From NCBI RefSeq assembly GCF_025354735.1, contig NZ_JANXMI010000001.1, positions 44,142 to 108,141 of the forward strand: a DNA stretch of 64,000 bases. Reading direction: 5' to 3'. Shown here one piece after another: positions 47,935-56,761 of this stretch. A model generated the notes under the pieces. That model had not been told where the DNA came from, ran no database searches, and was given only the letters and a program-made list of their open reading frames with translations. Positions within the stretch are counted from its first letter, which is position 1. Each line of letters begins with the position of its first letter. The stretch comes from Rugamonas sp. (GTDB taxonomy: Bacteria; Pseudomonadota; Gammaproteobacteria; Burkholderiales; Burkholderiaceae_D). Position numbers and translations under genes: made by a program.

Positions 47935-48141
47935 ATGCAAAAGAATATAGGCCTGTTCGACCGTCGTGGCCGTGTCATCCTTGGTGTCGTCCTGGCGCTG
48001 TTTTTTATCCGGGAAGACGCCTGGCGCTGGGTCGGCCTGCTATCGCCGGTCATGTTCGCGACGGCTTATATATCGTGGTGTCCCATCTACCGGGCGCTGG
48101 GCATGCGCACCACGCCGAAACCGAAGTCCAGGGCAAAGTGA
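47935..48141 (+). CDS. DUF2892-family inner-membrane protein
   Basis: 68 residues. NIGLFDRRGRVILGVVLALFF and the AYISWCPIYRALGMRT ending are diagnostic of DUF2892 (YgaP membrane part). Two hydrophobic segments. GTGGAGTAG precedes the ATG. Members often accompany rhodanese or sulfur genes, as here. Confidence 0.85.
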   Translation: MQKNIGLFDRRGRVILGVVLALFFIREDAWRWVGLLSPVMFATAYISWCPIYRALGMRTTPKPKSRAK

Positions 48142-48191
48142 ACGCCTGAGGCCACGTCGGTACAAAAATGCAAAATCCCTGGCAAGATTTA

Positions 48192-48214
48192 AAGATGTAT
48201 GTATAATAAATCTT
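48192..48214 (+). promoter_or_regulatory. NsrR-like palindrome with overlapping -10 box
   Basis: AAGATGTAT and ATAAATCTT around GTATA match 8 of 9 positions as an inverted pair. TATAAT (48202-48207) lies inside. Position and spacing fit the NsrR consensus. It precedes the 109-residue ORF at 48251. Confidence 0.6.
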
Positions 48215-48250
48215 ATCGCGCAGGTTTGCGCCGACGTTCACGGAGGCATC

Positions 48251-48580
48251 ATGACCCACTACTCAACCCCAGCAAAACTTCTGACCTGGACTTCGACTCC
48301 CTGGGACGGGCGGCGCCCCTTGCGCGTCAAGCCTATGGTGCCGGGCACCGCGGGTCTGCACAGTCTGGTTTCCACGGTGCGACAGTTCTCTGTCTTGCGT
48401 TGCATCGAGTGGGCAAATAATTGCCTCGGCCTGGCGAAGCGGGCAACCGTGCAACGCACGGCAGGATTATCGGTGGCCGCAGTGGCAGCGGATACACGCG
48501 ATCTGTCGGGAGGCTGCGCCGCATGTCGCGGCGCGCATTTCGAAATCGGCGCGATTTCGTGCGGTCAGGAATATCTATAA
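48251..48580 (+). CDS. Unrecognised 109-residue protein behind an NsrR-like site
   Basis: GGAGG sits four bases before the ATG and a promoter with an NsrR-like box is 37 bases upstream, which together support expression. The protein has five Cys, including GGCAACRGAHFEIGAISCG near the end. It has no signal peptide or clear membrane segment. GC3 bias is weaker than in its neighbours. I cannot assign a family; a decayed gene is an alternative. Confidence 0.45.
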   Translation: MTHYSTPAKLLTWTSTPWDGRRPLRVKPMVPGTAGLHSLVSTVRQFSVLRCIEWANNCLGLAKRATVQRTAGLSVAAVAADTRDLSGGCAACRGAHFEIGAISCGQEYL

Positions 48581-48644
48581 GGCGTAGTTCTACCGGTGCC
48601 ATGCGTAAGTAAGCGCATTACATTTCGGTCTATTTTAGGATTAT

Positions 48645-49031
48645 ATGAAACTCAGCAAATTGTTTGTCACACTAGCACTGGCCTCCCTGGCATCGATATC
48701 CATGGCCGGTGAAATCAAACCCTACGACCAGGCCGCATTCGACCAACTGGCCATTGCCGGCAAGCCCGTCGTTCTGTCCATATACGCCACCTGGTGCACC
48801 ACCTGCAAGGCGCAAAAGCCCATCGAGGACGAATTGATGCACGCTCCGGCTTATCGCGACCTCACGATGATGACGATAGACTTCGATGCCGCCAAACCGC
48901 TGCTCGCGAAATATCACGTCGCCATGCAAAGTACGCTCATAGCTTTCAAGGCTGGCAAGGAAGTGGGGCGATCGGTAGGCGATACCACGCATGCCGGCAT
49001 CGCAGCCTTATTCAAGAAAACCCTGAATTAA
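48645..49031 (+). CDS. Exported thioredoxin-like protein
   Basis: 128 residues with a signal peptide (LFVTLALASLASISMAGEI). The thioredoxin fold has an ATWCTTCKAQKP active site (CTTC in place of CGPC) and the usual partner region in VAMQSTLIAFKAGKEVG, though the cis-proline position reads Q-S-T rather than T-P. Followed after eight bases by a CcdA-like gene, so it is probably kept reduced by that protein in the periplasm. Confidence 0.88.
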   Translation: MKLSKLFVTLALASLASISMAGEIKPYDQAAFDQLAIAGKPVVLSIYATWCTTCKAQKPIEDELMHAPAYRDLTMMTIDFDAAKPLLAKYHVAMQSTLIAFKAGKEVGRSVGDTTHAGIAALFKKTLN

Positions 49032-49039
49032 GAGCGGCT

Positions 49040-49768
49040 ATGGATTTCGGCCCCACCTCATATGGATTCGGCTTCGCCGCCGGCCTCTTATCGCCCTTAT
49101 CGCCCTGCGTTTTACCCATCATCCCGATCCTGTTGGGAACAGCGGCGAATGCGCATCCACGGGCGTCATTGGCCCTGGCTGGCGGACTGGCGATTTCCTA
49201 CGCGGTGATCGGCACCACACTGGCTTCCGTTGGCACGGTGGTGGGTCTGGACGGCGAGATACTGAAAACAGGCGGCGCCGCGATACTGGGCCTTATCGGC
49301 CTGGTTTTGATGTCGACAAAACTGCAGGAACGCTTCGCGCGCACGACGTCGCGCGTCAGCGACGCCGGCAACACGCTGCTGGCCAAAATATCCATCGACG
49401 GCTTGGCGGGACAATTTATCGTCGGCCTGTTGCTGGGCGTGGTCTGGAGTCCATGCGTCGGTCCGACCCTGGGCGCGGCCGTCGTGCTGGCCAGCCAGGG
49501 CGCGCACACCCTGCAAGTGGCGGCCATGATGGCGCTGTTTGGATTGGGCGCGGCCGCTCCCGTCGTCGTGCTGGGCATGCTGTCGAAACGCATACTCGGC
49601 TCGACGCGGGGGAAGTTGCTGATGGCGGGCAGGGCGGGCAAGGTAGCGATGGGCGCTTCGATGGTACTGGTGTCGATGCTGATTATTAGCGGATACGACA
49701 AGCAGTTGGAAAGTTCCATCGTTGAATTCTCCCCATCCTGGCTGACGGCAATCACTACCAAGTTTTAG
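49040..49768 (+). CDS. CcdA-family membrane thiol-electron transporter
   Basis: 242 residues, six hydrophobic segments. Conserved CcdA motifs with the two redox cysteines: LLSPLSPCVLPIIPILLG and VVWSPCVGPTLGAA. Transfers reducing equivalents from cytoplasmic thioredoxin to periplasmic partners, here probably the thioredoxin-like protein encoded upstream. Confidence 0.92.
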   Translation: MDFGPTSYGFGFAAGLLSPLSPCVLPIIPILLGTAANAHPRASLALAGGLAISYAVIGTTLASVGTVVGLDGEILKTGGAAILGLIGLVLMSTKLQERFARTTSRVSDAGNTLLAKISIDGLAGQFIVGLLLGVVWSPCVGPTLGAAVVLASQGAHTLQVAAMMALFGLGAAAPVVVLGMLSKRILGSTRGKLLMAGRAGKVAMGASMVLVSMLIISGYDKQLESSIVEFSPSWLTAITTKF

Positions 49769-49787
49769 CCCCGCCGGCGCATGATTT

Positions 49788-50588
49788 CTAAAAGACAGCC
49801 TTAAGGAAAAGCGCCACCGCCACCAGCGCGGACACAAGGGCAAATGCCTTTTGCAGATGCTGGCCCGCCAGTTTCGATGCGACCAGACGGCCGCCGGTCA
49901 TGCCCACCAGGGCGCCGGCGGAAAACGGCAGGGCAATCGCCCATTGCAAATGCCCCGTGGCGGCGCTGGCGGCAACGCCCGACATCGACACCAGCGCGAT
50001 CACGGCGAGCGAGGTGGCCACCACGGACTGCGTGCTCAAGTCGGTGTAGCGTTGCAGCGCCGGCACCATCACGAAGCCGCCGCCCACCCCAAGCAAGCCC
50101 GACAAGGCGCCCGCCACGACGCCCGACAACGCGAGCGCCCTGGCGCAGGGCGCGGTCCAGTTCAACTTGCCGCGCTTGGCGTCGAACCGGCATGGCGGCG
50201 GCCGCTTGTCGTGCGCGCCGGCGTTGGCCGCGGCCGGCATCGAGCGCTGATACACCCGCAAGGCGACGTAGAGGAGGACCAGCGAAAACGCCACCGTCAG
50301 CGGCCGGTTCGGACTGCGTTGCGTCAGCCACAATCCGGCCGGCGAGCAGAGCACGCCGGCCCCGGCGATCAGCAGCGCCGCCTTGTACCGCACGGTGCCG
50401 TTCTTGAGCCCCATCACGGCGCCCAGCGCCGCCGCCAGGCCGACCGCCAGCAAGCCTATCGGCCCGGCTTCGGCCATGCTCAGGCCGGCGCCGAAAACCA
50501 GCAGCGGCACGGCCAGTATTCCTCCTCCGGCGCCGGTCAGGGCGAGAATGAGGCCGACAGCGAAGCCGAGTAACAAGACCGTGGTCAT
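49788..50588 (-). CDS. TSUP-family sulfite/anion exporter (TauE/SafE)
   Basis: 266 residues with about eight membrane segments. TSUP repeats: FAVGLILALTGAGGGILAVPLLVFGAGLS and LSGVVAGALSGLLGVGGGFVMVPALQ. It starts 28 bases after the SQR stop, the third gene of the FisR-controlled operon. Export of sulfite made by persulfide dioxygenase is the likely role. Confidence 0.9.
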   Translation of the reverse strand: MTTVLLLGFAVGLILALTGAGGGILAVPLLVFGAGLSMAEAGPIGLLAVGLAAALGAVMGLKNGTVRYKAALLIAGAGVLCSPAGLWLTQRSPNRPLTVAFSLVLLYVALRVYQRSMPAAANAGAHDKRPPPCRFDAKRGKLNWTAPCARALALSGVVAGALSGLLGVGGGFVMVPALQRYTDLSTQSVVATSLAVIALVSMSGVAASAATGHLQWAIALPFSAGALVGMTGGRLVASKLAGQHLQKAFALVSALVAVALFLKAVF

Positions 50589-50616
50589 CGCGCGGCCCCT
50601 CCGTATCGGCGCGCCA

Positions 50617-52287
50617 TCATAGATCCGCCAGCCGCGGTTTCGCCATCCATTCGCGTCCCTTCAGCATGCCCATCCAGTACAGCGGCGGCAAGATGCGCTC
50701 CTTGAGCAGCCACGCCAGCTGCGATGGCCGGGTACCGTCGATCAGCCACGCCGGAAAGCTGGGCGCGAGCTTGCCGCCGTAGGTGAATTCGGCCAGCACG
50801 ATCTTGCCGCGTTCGACCGTGAGCGGGCAGGAGCCGTAGCCGTCGTAGCGGGCCTTGCCCCGCGCCCGGCCCAGCGCCGCCAGCACATTGTGCGCCACCA
50901 CGGGCGCCTGCTTGCGGGCCGCCGCCGCCGTTTTGGCGTTGCTCGTGTTGACGACGTCGCCGAGCGCATGAATATTCGGCCAGGTCTTGTGCCGCAGCGT
51001 GGCGGGATCGACGTCGAGCCAGCCCGCCGCATCGGCCAGGGCGCTGATGCGGATGAAATCCGGCGCCACTTGCGGCGGCACCACGTGCAGCATGTCGAAC
51101 GGCTGCTGGAAGAATTCCTTGCCGCCGTCGGCCGTGTTGCGACTGAAGGTGGCGAGCTTCGCCGGCCCGTCCACGCTGGTCAGCGTGTGGCCGAAATGGA
51201 GTCCGACGCCATAGGCATCGATGTATTCCATCAGCGCCGGCACGTAATCGGCCACGCCGAACAGCACGGCGCCGGCGCAGCGGAACTCGATCTCCATCTG
51301 GCCGAGCAGGCCGTGGCGGCGCCAGTGGTCGGCCGCCAGGTACATGGCTTTTTGCGGCGCGCCGGCGCATTTGATGGGCATGGGCGGCTGCGTGAAAATG
51401 GCCCGTCCGCCGCGCGCATTCCGGATCAGCTGCCAGGTGTAGGGCGCCAGATCGTAGCGGTAGTTGGAGGTGACGCCGTTGCGGCCCAGCGTGTCGGACA
51501 AGCCTTCGATGGCCTGCCAGTCGAGCTTGAGGCCCGGACAAATCACCAGTTGTTCGTACTTGAGCACCTTGCCGCCCTCGAGAATGACGGCATTGCGCTC
51601 GGGCTCGAACGCCGCCACGGCGGACTTGATCCAGTGCGCGCCGCGCGGGATGGTGCTGGCCATGGTGCGGGCGGTGTCGGCGGCATCGAACACGCCGGCG
51701 CCGACCAGCGTCCAGCCGGGCTGGTAATAATGGACCTCGGACGGGTCGATGATGGCGATGTCCAGGCCGGGATCGCGCGCCAGCAGGCTGGCGGCGGTGG
51801 CGATGCCGGCGGCGCCGCCGCCGATGACGAGGACCGTATGCGCCGCTACCGCCAGGTCGGCGGGCGTGCGGCCTTTTTCCAGGATGCGCCGCACCAGCCC
51901 TTTCAGGTCGAAGCCGGCTTTCTTTGCCGTATCGATGATCTGCGCCAGCGGCAGTTGTTCGGCCTGCGACAGCGCCCACATCGTCGTCGAACGCATGCCG
52001 GTGCGGCAATATGCCAGCACCGGTTGCGGCGACTGCTCGCGCAGTTGGCCGAAGGTGCGTACTTGCTCGTCGCTGACCTTGCCCGATTCGGCCGGCAGAT
52101 AGTGCGCCGTCATACCGAGCGCCAGCGCCGCGCCTTCGATCTCCGCGAATGCGGGCTGGTCTACGCCTTCGGCATCGGGCCGGTTGCAGATGATGGTCAG
52201 GAAGCCTGCCGCGCGGATCGCCGCCAGTTGTTCCGGCAAGACTTGCGCCGATATCGATAAGCCGGGCGCGAGTTGATGAATTTCCAT
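50617..52287 (-). CDS. sqr: Fusion of TIGR01244-type phosphatase-like domain and type II sulfide:quinone oxidoreductase
   Basis: 556 residues from MEIHQLAPG with AGAGAG upstream. Residues ~1-140 are a Blh/DSP-like domain with the CX5R loop YCRTGMRSTTMW. Residues ~150-556 are a flavoprotein (VIGGGAAGIATAASLLA) of the SQOR/type II class, recognisable by the Cys in MPIKCAGAPQKAMYLAADH and by DVVNTSNAKTAAAARKQAP. It oxidises H2S to persulfide and passes electrons to quinone. The fused domain's role is unclear. Confidence 0.9.
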   Translation of the reverse strand: MEIHQLAPGLSISAQVLPEQLAAIRAAGFLTIICNRPDAEGVDQPAFAEIEGAALALGMTAHYLPAESGKVSDEQVRTFGQLREQSPQPVLAYCRTGMRSTTMWALSQAEQLPLAQIIDTAKKAGFDLKGLVRRILEKGRTPADLAVAAHTVLVIGGGAAGIATAASLLARDPGLDIAIIDPSEVHYYQPGWTLVGAGVFDAADTARTMASTIPRGAHWIKSAVAAFEPERNAVILEGGKVLKYEQLVICPGLKLDWQAIEGLSDTLGRNGVTSNYRYDLAPYTWQLIRNARGGRAIFTQPPMPIKCAGAPQKAMYLAADHWRRHGLLGQMEIEFRCAGAVLFGVADYVPALMEYIDAYGVGLHFGHTLTSVDGPAKLATFSRNTADGGKEFFQQPFDMLHVVPPQVAPDFIRISALADAAGWLDVDPATLRHKTWPNIHALGDVVNTSNAKTAAAARKQAPVVAHNVLAALGRARGKARYDGYGSCPLTVERGKIVLAEFTYGGKLAPSFPAWLIDGTRPSQLAWLLKERILPPLYWMGMLKGREWMAKPRLADL

Positions 52288-52317
52288 AGTCTCTCTATTT
52301 AACTGGTTCAAAGTGCA

Positions 52318-53199
52318 TCAGACTGCGCTGAGCGGGATTTTCAGATAGCGCTTGCCGTTCGTTTCCGGTTCTGGAAAATGTCCGGCGCGCATATTCACCT
52401 GGACGGCGGGCAGCAGCAGCGTCGGCATGTCCAGCGACGCGTCGCGCTCGGTGCGCATGGCAACAAATTCGTCTTCGCTGATGCCTTGGCGGACATGGAC
52501 ATTGCCGGCCCGCTCCTCGGCTACCGTGCTGACATAGCGCACTTCGCGGCCGCCCGGCTGATAGTCGTGGCACATATAGAGCAAGGTATCGTCCGGCAAG
52601 CTCAGAACCTTGCTAATGGAGCGGTACAGCGCGCGCGCATCGCCGCCGGGAAAGTCGCAGCGGGCCGTGCCGTAGTCGGGCATGAACAGGGTGTCGCCGA
52701 CCAGCGCGGCGCTGTGCCGGCCGTCGCTGATGACGTAGGTCATGCAGGCCGGCGTGTGGCCGGGCGTGTGCAGCGTGCGGCACTGCAAACGGCCGATGGA
52801 AAAGGGCTCATCGTCGCCGAACAGTTGGTCGAACTGGCTGCCGTCGCGCGCCATGTCGCTGCCCGTGTTGAACAGCGTGCCGAACACTTGCTGGACGGTG
52901 GCGATCTGCTGGCCGATGCCGATGCGGCCGCCCAGCTTGCGCTTGAGGTAAGGCGCGGCCGACAAATGGTCGGCGTGGACGTGCGTCTCCAATATCCAGT
53001 CGACCTGCGCACCGAGTTCCCTCACCCGGGCGATCAAGCGGTCGGCCGATGTCGTGCTGGTCTGGCCCGACTTGTGGTCGTAGTCGAGCACGCTGTCTAT
53101 CAAGGCGCAGCGGGCGCTGGCGGGGTCGAGCACCAGATAGGAAACCGTGCTGGTGGCGGGGTCGAAAAACCCCTCGATGTGTAGTGGCGTGTTGCTCAT
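52318..53199 (-). CDS. pdo: Persulfide dioxygenase-like MBL-fold protein (Blh/ETHE1 family)
   Basis: 293 residues from MSNTPLHIEG with AGGAG upstream. Metallo-beta-lactamase motif ETHVHADHLSAAPYL, then HTPGHTPACMTY and DTLFMPDYGTARCDFPGGDA, typical of bacterial persulfide dioxygenases. Converts glutathione persulfide to sulfite and GSH. First gene after a consensus sigma-54 promoter, followed by sqr and the TSUP exporter. Confidence 0.92.
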   Translation of the reverse strand: MSNTPLHIEGFFDPATSTVSYLVLDPASARCALIDSVLDYDHKSGQTSTTSADRLIARVRELGAQVDWILETHVHADHLSAAPYLKRKLGGRIGIGQQIATVQQVFGTLFNTGSDMARDGSQFDQLFGDDEPFSIGRLQCRTLHTPGHTPACMTYVISDGRHSAALVGDTLFMPDYGTARCDFPGGDARALYRSISKVLSLPDDTLLYMCHDYQPGGREVRYVSTVAEERAGNVHVRQGISEDEFVAMRTERDASLDMPTLLLPAVQVNMRAGHFPEPETNGKRYLKIPLSAV

Positions 53200-53241
53200 G
53201 ATCTGACATTCTCCTGGTGGTACTGATACTTTCCGGTAATA

Positions 53242-53259
53242 TTGCAAGACCCGTGCCAA
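53242..53259 (-). promoter_or_regulatory. Sigma-54 (-24/-12) promoter for pdo-sqr-TSUP
   Basis: On the minus strand TTGGCACGGGTCTTGCAA matches TGGCAC-N5-TTGCA exactly, 44 bases before the pdo start. The divergent gene encodes a sigma-54-dependent activator. Confidence 0.85.
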
Positions 53260-53349
53260 CGCTAGCGCCCGCAGGAGGAGCTTGGTAGGCCGTTGATTAT
53301 ATTGATATTTTTTCAAATGGCGGAAACGCGGAGTGGCCGTGGCAGAGAT

Positions 53350-53392
53350 GGGACTGCCAAATGGCAGCGTGCTTGACAGACATGGCAGTCCC
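53350..53392. promoter_or_regulatory. TGGCAG palindromes, probable FisR binding sites
   Basis: A perfect palindrome CTGCCA-AA-TGGCAG occupies 53354-53367. GGGACTGCCA (53350-53359) is inverted again as TGGCAGTCCC (53383-53392). The sites lie about 95-150 bases upstream of the sigma-54 promoter, the usual place for activator binding, and overlap a likely fisR promoter (TTGACA at 53373, CACTAT near 53397), implying autoregulation. Confidence 0.65.
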
Positions 53393-53423
53393 GCGTCACT
53401 ATGGCGGATGACCAGGAGCCACG

Positions 53424-54752
53424 ATGCCAACCCCGCCTTCCCCCAGCAATGAAGCGTCGCCACTCCACGCCACGGTGCAGTCATTGATTTCGTTTCTCGA
53501 ACACGAAACGCAGCCGATGATCGTGCTCGATCCGGATTACAACATCCTCGCGGCCAACACCGCGTACCGGCGGCAATTCGGCAGCAGCGACCAGCCCTTC
53601 ATCGGCCACAAATGCTATCGGATTTCCCATCATTACGATGTGCCTTGCGACCAGGCCGGCGAACATTGTCCAATGAAAAAAGCGCAGGAACTGCGCGGGC
53701 CGGACCGCGTGCTGCACATCCATCACACGCCGCGCGGGCCCGAGCACGTCGCCGTCGAGTTGCGGCCGATTTTCGACGAGGAGGGCGCCATCACCGCCTA
53801 CGTGGAAAGGCTCGAGGTCGTGCGCAGCGCGTCGGCGCGCCCCAGCGAGGAAGGCCTGGTCGGCCGTTCGGCGGCGTTCAACCAGGTATTGGCGGCCTTG
53901 CAGCGCGTGGCGCCGTCGATGTTGCCGGTGCTGTTGCTGGGGGAGTCGGGCACGGGCAAGGAATTGTTCGCGCGCGCCGTGCACGAGACCAGCAAACGGT
54001 CCGCCGGTCCCTTTGTCGTGGTCGATTGCTCGGGATTGACGGAAACGCTGTTCGAAAGCGAATTGTTCGGCCACGAGAAAGGCGCGTTTACCGGCGCGAC
54101 GTCGCGCAAGCCGGGGCTGGTCGAGACGGCGCAGGGCGGCACCCTGTTCCTCGATGAAATCGGCGACGTGCCGCTGGCCATGCAGGTGAAGCTGCTGCGG
54201 CTGATTGAATCGGGCACTTACCGGCGCGTCGGCAGCGTCGACACGCAGCATGCGGATTTCCGGCTGGTGGCGGCCACGCACAAACCGCTGGATCAGATGA
54301 TGGCGCAAGGGACTTTCCGGCAAGATTTGTACTACCGGATCAGCGCCTTCCCTATTTTGTTGCCGCCGTTGCGAGAGCGGGCCGAGGACATCGCCTTGCT
54401 GGTGCATTCATTTTTGCAGCGGGCGGCGGACGCCGGCAAACCCAGGCTGACGATGGCGCCGAATGCGATGGCGCTGTTACAGCAGCGCGCCTGGCCCGGC
54501 AATGTGCGTGAATTGCGCAACGTGCTGGAACGGGCCCGACTGTTCGCCGATGATGGCGTGATCCGCATCGAGCACCTGCCGGCCGCGCCGATGGGGCAGG
54601 GCGCCGTCGCGGACGTACTGCCCCCCGGCGACGGCCCGACGCTGGCGCAAGTGTTCGCCACCTTTGACGGCACCCGCAAGGAATTGGCTGCCCATCTGCG
54701 CTTTAGCGAGCGCACCTTGTACCGCCGGCTGAAAGAACAAAACCTCGACTAG
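53424..54752 (+). CDS. fisR: Sigma-54-dependent sulfide-responsive regulator FisR
   Basis: 442 residues. PAS-like sensor domain (~20-130) with C64, C75 and C82; the C-x10-C-x6-C spacing equals that of C53, C64 and C71 of Cupriavidus FisR, which sense polysulfide. The AAA+ domain has [24 protein letters not shown] (GAFTGA contacts sigma-54) and LFLDEIGD. The C-terminal Fis-type helix-turn-helix is [21 protein letters not shown]. Divergent from pdo-sqr-TSUP and almost certainly its activator. Confidence 0.93.
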   Translation: MPTPPSPSNEASPLHATVQSLISFLEHETQPMIVLDPDYNILAANTAYRRQFGSSDQPFIGHKCYRISHHYDVPCDQAGEHCPMKKAQELRGPDRVLHIHHTPRGPEHVAVELRPIFDEEGAITAYVERLEVVRSASARPSEEGLVGRSAAFNQVLAALQRVAPSMLPVLLLGESGTGKELFARAVHETSKRSAGPFVVVDCSGLTETLFESELFGHEKGAFTGATSRKPGLVETAQGGTLFLDEIGDVPLAMQVKLLRLIESGTYRRVGSVDTQHADFRLVAATHKPLDQMMAQGTFRQDLYYRISAFPILLPPLRERAEDIALLVHSFLQRAADAGKPRLTMAPNAMALLQQRAWPGNVRELRNVLERARLFADDGVIRIEHLPAAPMGQGAVADVLPPGDGPTLAQVFATFDGTRKELAAHLRFSERTLYRRLKEQNLD

Positions 54753-54955
54753 GCCGCCCACCGCCGATACCCAGGGAATTTCTTGACACGCAATCGGGGC
54801 GTGCCGACCGTTGTTTTCTGATAAATGGGCGGCGTCAAAATTGGACCATCAAAGCTGCGTGAACAAGGACCATGAAACTAGGTGTACCATCGTCGCGACG
54901 CTTTCTTCTTACACCTGTATTACACCTGCGGCCAGTGCCACACGCGGAGTCGACC

Positions 54956-55687
54956 ATGAAGGCCATACCGCATCTATGTTTGCACCTGTGTTTTTGCCTG
55001 AGTCTTTGCGCCGAGGCGGACGCTGCGCCGCCGCTGGTGCTCAATACGCCTTTCAATGCGCCGCTCACTTCCGCCCGACATGACGGCCAGCTCGATTTGC
55101 TGTACGCCAGCCTGTTTCATCGGCTGGGCTTGCAGGTGCAAATTCAGTATATTGCGGCCGAGCGCGGCTTGCTGAACTCGAATAGCGGCGTCGACGACGG
55201 CGAAGTCGCGCGCATTGCGGGAATCGAGCGGCTGTATCCGAATCTAATACGGGTGCCGGAAGCGGTCATGAGTTACCAGATGGTGGTCTTTAGTCGTGGC
55301 CTGCATCTTGCGATAACCGGGCCGGCCAGCCTGGAGCCCTACGACGTCGGCATCGTGCTCGGCTGGAAAAGCCTGGAGCGCGCCGTCACCGGCACGCGCT
55401 CTTTGACCAAGGTGGGAAATGGCGAACAGCTGTTTAATATGCTGGCGATGGGCCGCATCGACCTTGCCGTATTTGAACGGCAGCAGGGTCTGAATCTGAT
55501 CCGTCGCATGGGCCTGAAAGGCATAGCGGTGGCCGACGCGCCCCTTATCGCCGGCGAACAGTATATGTTCCTGAATAAAAAACACGCCGCCCTGGTTCCC
55601 CGTTTGACAGCGGAATTGCGCGCGATGAAACGGGACGGTTCTTTTCAACGCATATTGGACGATGTTCAACGCCGCGAACAGGAGTAG
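54956..55687 (+). CDS. Periplasmic substrate-binding protein (SBP_bac_3-like)
   Basis: 243 residues from MKAIPHLCLH (GCGGAG upstream) with a signal peptide ending AEADAAP. The fold follows the amino-acid-type binding protein pattern: QLDLLYASLFHRLGLQVQIQYIAAERGLLNSNSG, FNMLAMGRIDLAVFERQQGLNLI. No permease or ATPase gene is nearby, so it may be a sensor or orphan. Second SBP gene follows after 33 bases. Confidence 0.72.
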   Translation: MKAIPHLCLHLCFCLSLCAEADAAPPLVLNTPFNAPLTSARHDGQLDLLYASLFHRLGLQVQIQYIAAERGLLNSNSGVDDGEVARIAGIERLYPNLIRVPEAVMSYQMVVFSRGLHLAITGPASLEPYDVGIVLGWKSLERAVTGTRSLTKVGNGEQLFNMLAMGRIDLAVFERQQGLNLIRRMGLKGIAVADAPLIAGEQYMFLNKKHAALVPRLTAELRAMKRDGSFQRILDDVQRREQE

Positions 55688-55720
55688 CGGCGCGTGTTCC
55701 GGGTGAAAGGCCAGGACGGT

Positions 55721-56476
55721 ATGGATATCGATAGGCAAAGGCGCACATGGACGCGCGGCTTCCTGGCCGGCGCGCTCGGCTTGCTGCTGCCACAGCACGC
55801 CGCCGCCAGGCCGCCGCTGAAACTGGCGGTGATGTCGGTACTGCCGCTAGGCATGGTCGACGCCACGGGCAAGCCCTTCGGCATGTACGCGGACATGGGC
55901 GTCCAGGTCGTGCGCGACGCCGGATTCGAGGCCGAGGTCGCCGTCGTGCCGTTGCCGCGCGCCATCGCGCTGCTCGCCGCCGGGCAGAGCGACTTGCTGA
56001 TCGCCTTCCAGACCAAGCCCATCGCCGACGCCGCGATACCGCTGTATTACGTAGCCAATGTCGACGTGATTATCGCCGGCCTGCGCGGCTCATCATTCAA
56101 CAACCTGTCCGATTTGCACGGCAAAACCGTCGGCCAGCAGCGCGGCGCCGATTACGATCCCCGTTTCTCCGGCGACAGCGCCATCAAAAAATACGACGTC
56201 ACCGATACGCCGCATCTGTTGCGCATGTTGATGGCGGGCCGGGTCGATGCCGTCATCGCCAACGCCAACACCTTGCTGTATTACCTTAAATCGGCCGGCA
56301 TGTCTCGGGATCAACTGGGGAGTTTCATGCTGGTCAGGCGCCGCCAGTCGTGGCTGTGGTATTCACGGAAAACCTACGAGGAAGCGACCGCGCTCAAGCT
56401 CAAGGCGGCGTTGCGGCGCATGCATGCGAATGGCGAACTGGATGCGATTTATCAGCATTATGTGCAGGGGCTGTAG
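55721..56476 (+). CDS. Periplasmic substrate-binding protein, second of tandem pair
   Basis: 251 residues from MDIDRQRRTW with AGGACGG upstream. Signal segment FLAGALGLLLPQHAAARPP; binding-protein core with GKPFGMYADMGVQVVRDAGFEAEVAVVPLPRAIALLAAGQSDLLIAF and NLSDLHGKTVGQQRGADYD. The low identity to its neighbour argues against a recent duplication. Ligand unknown. Confidence 0.75.
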   Translation: MDIDRQRRTWTRGFLAGALGLLLPQHAAARPPLKLAVMSVLPLGMVDATGKPFGMYADMGVQVVRDAGFEAEVAVVPLPRAIALLAAGQSDLLIAFQTKPIADAAIPLYYVANVDVIIAGLRGSSFNNLSDLHGKTVGQQRGADYDPRFSGDSAIKKYDVTDTPHLLRMLMAGRVDAVIANANTLLYYLKSAGMSRDQLGSFMLVRRRQSWLWYSRKTYEEATALKLKAALRRMHANGELDAIYQHYVQGL

Positions 56477-56761
56477 AGTATGCCGAGCGCTGTCGTATTT
56501 CAGAGACCGCGAAAGATGGATGAGTAGCAATTTAATATGAACGTGCTAGTATGAAATTAAGGGTGGATAGCATTTTTTGCCGCCGGATATAAGCATTTTT
56601 GGGCGGAAAATTGGCAATCAATAATATAGATGATTGGTTTTTTTATTATTTCCCGGGCGCTGGCGATTAATTCCCCATAAGCTGGCGCAAGCGCGGTCAG
56701 CGGCGTACCGCGTGCTGGGCTAGCCGCAACAAGTGTCCAATCCACCTGGGAGCTTCATATA

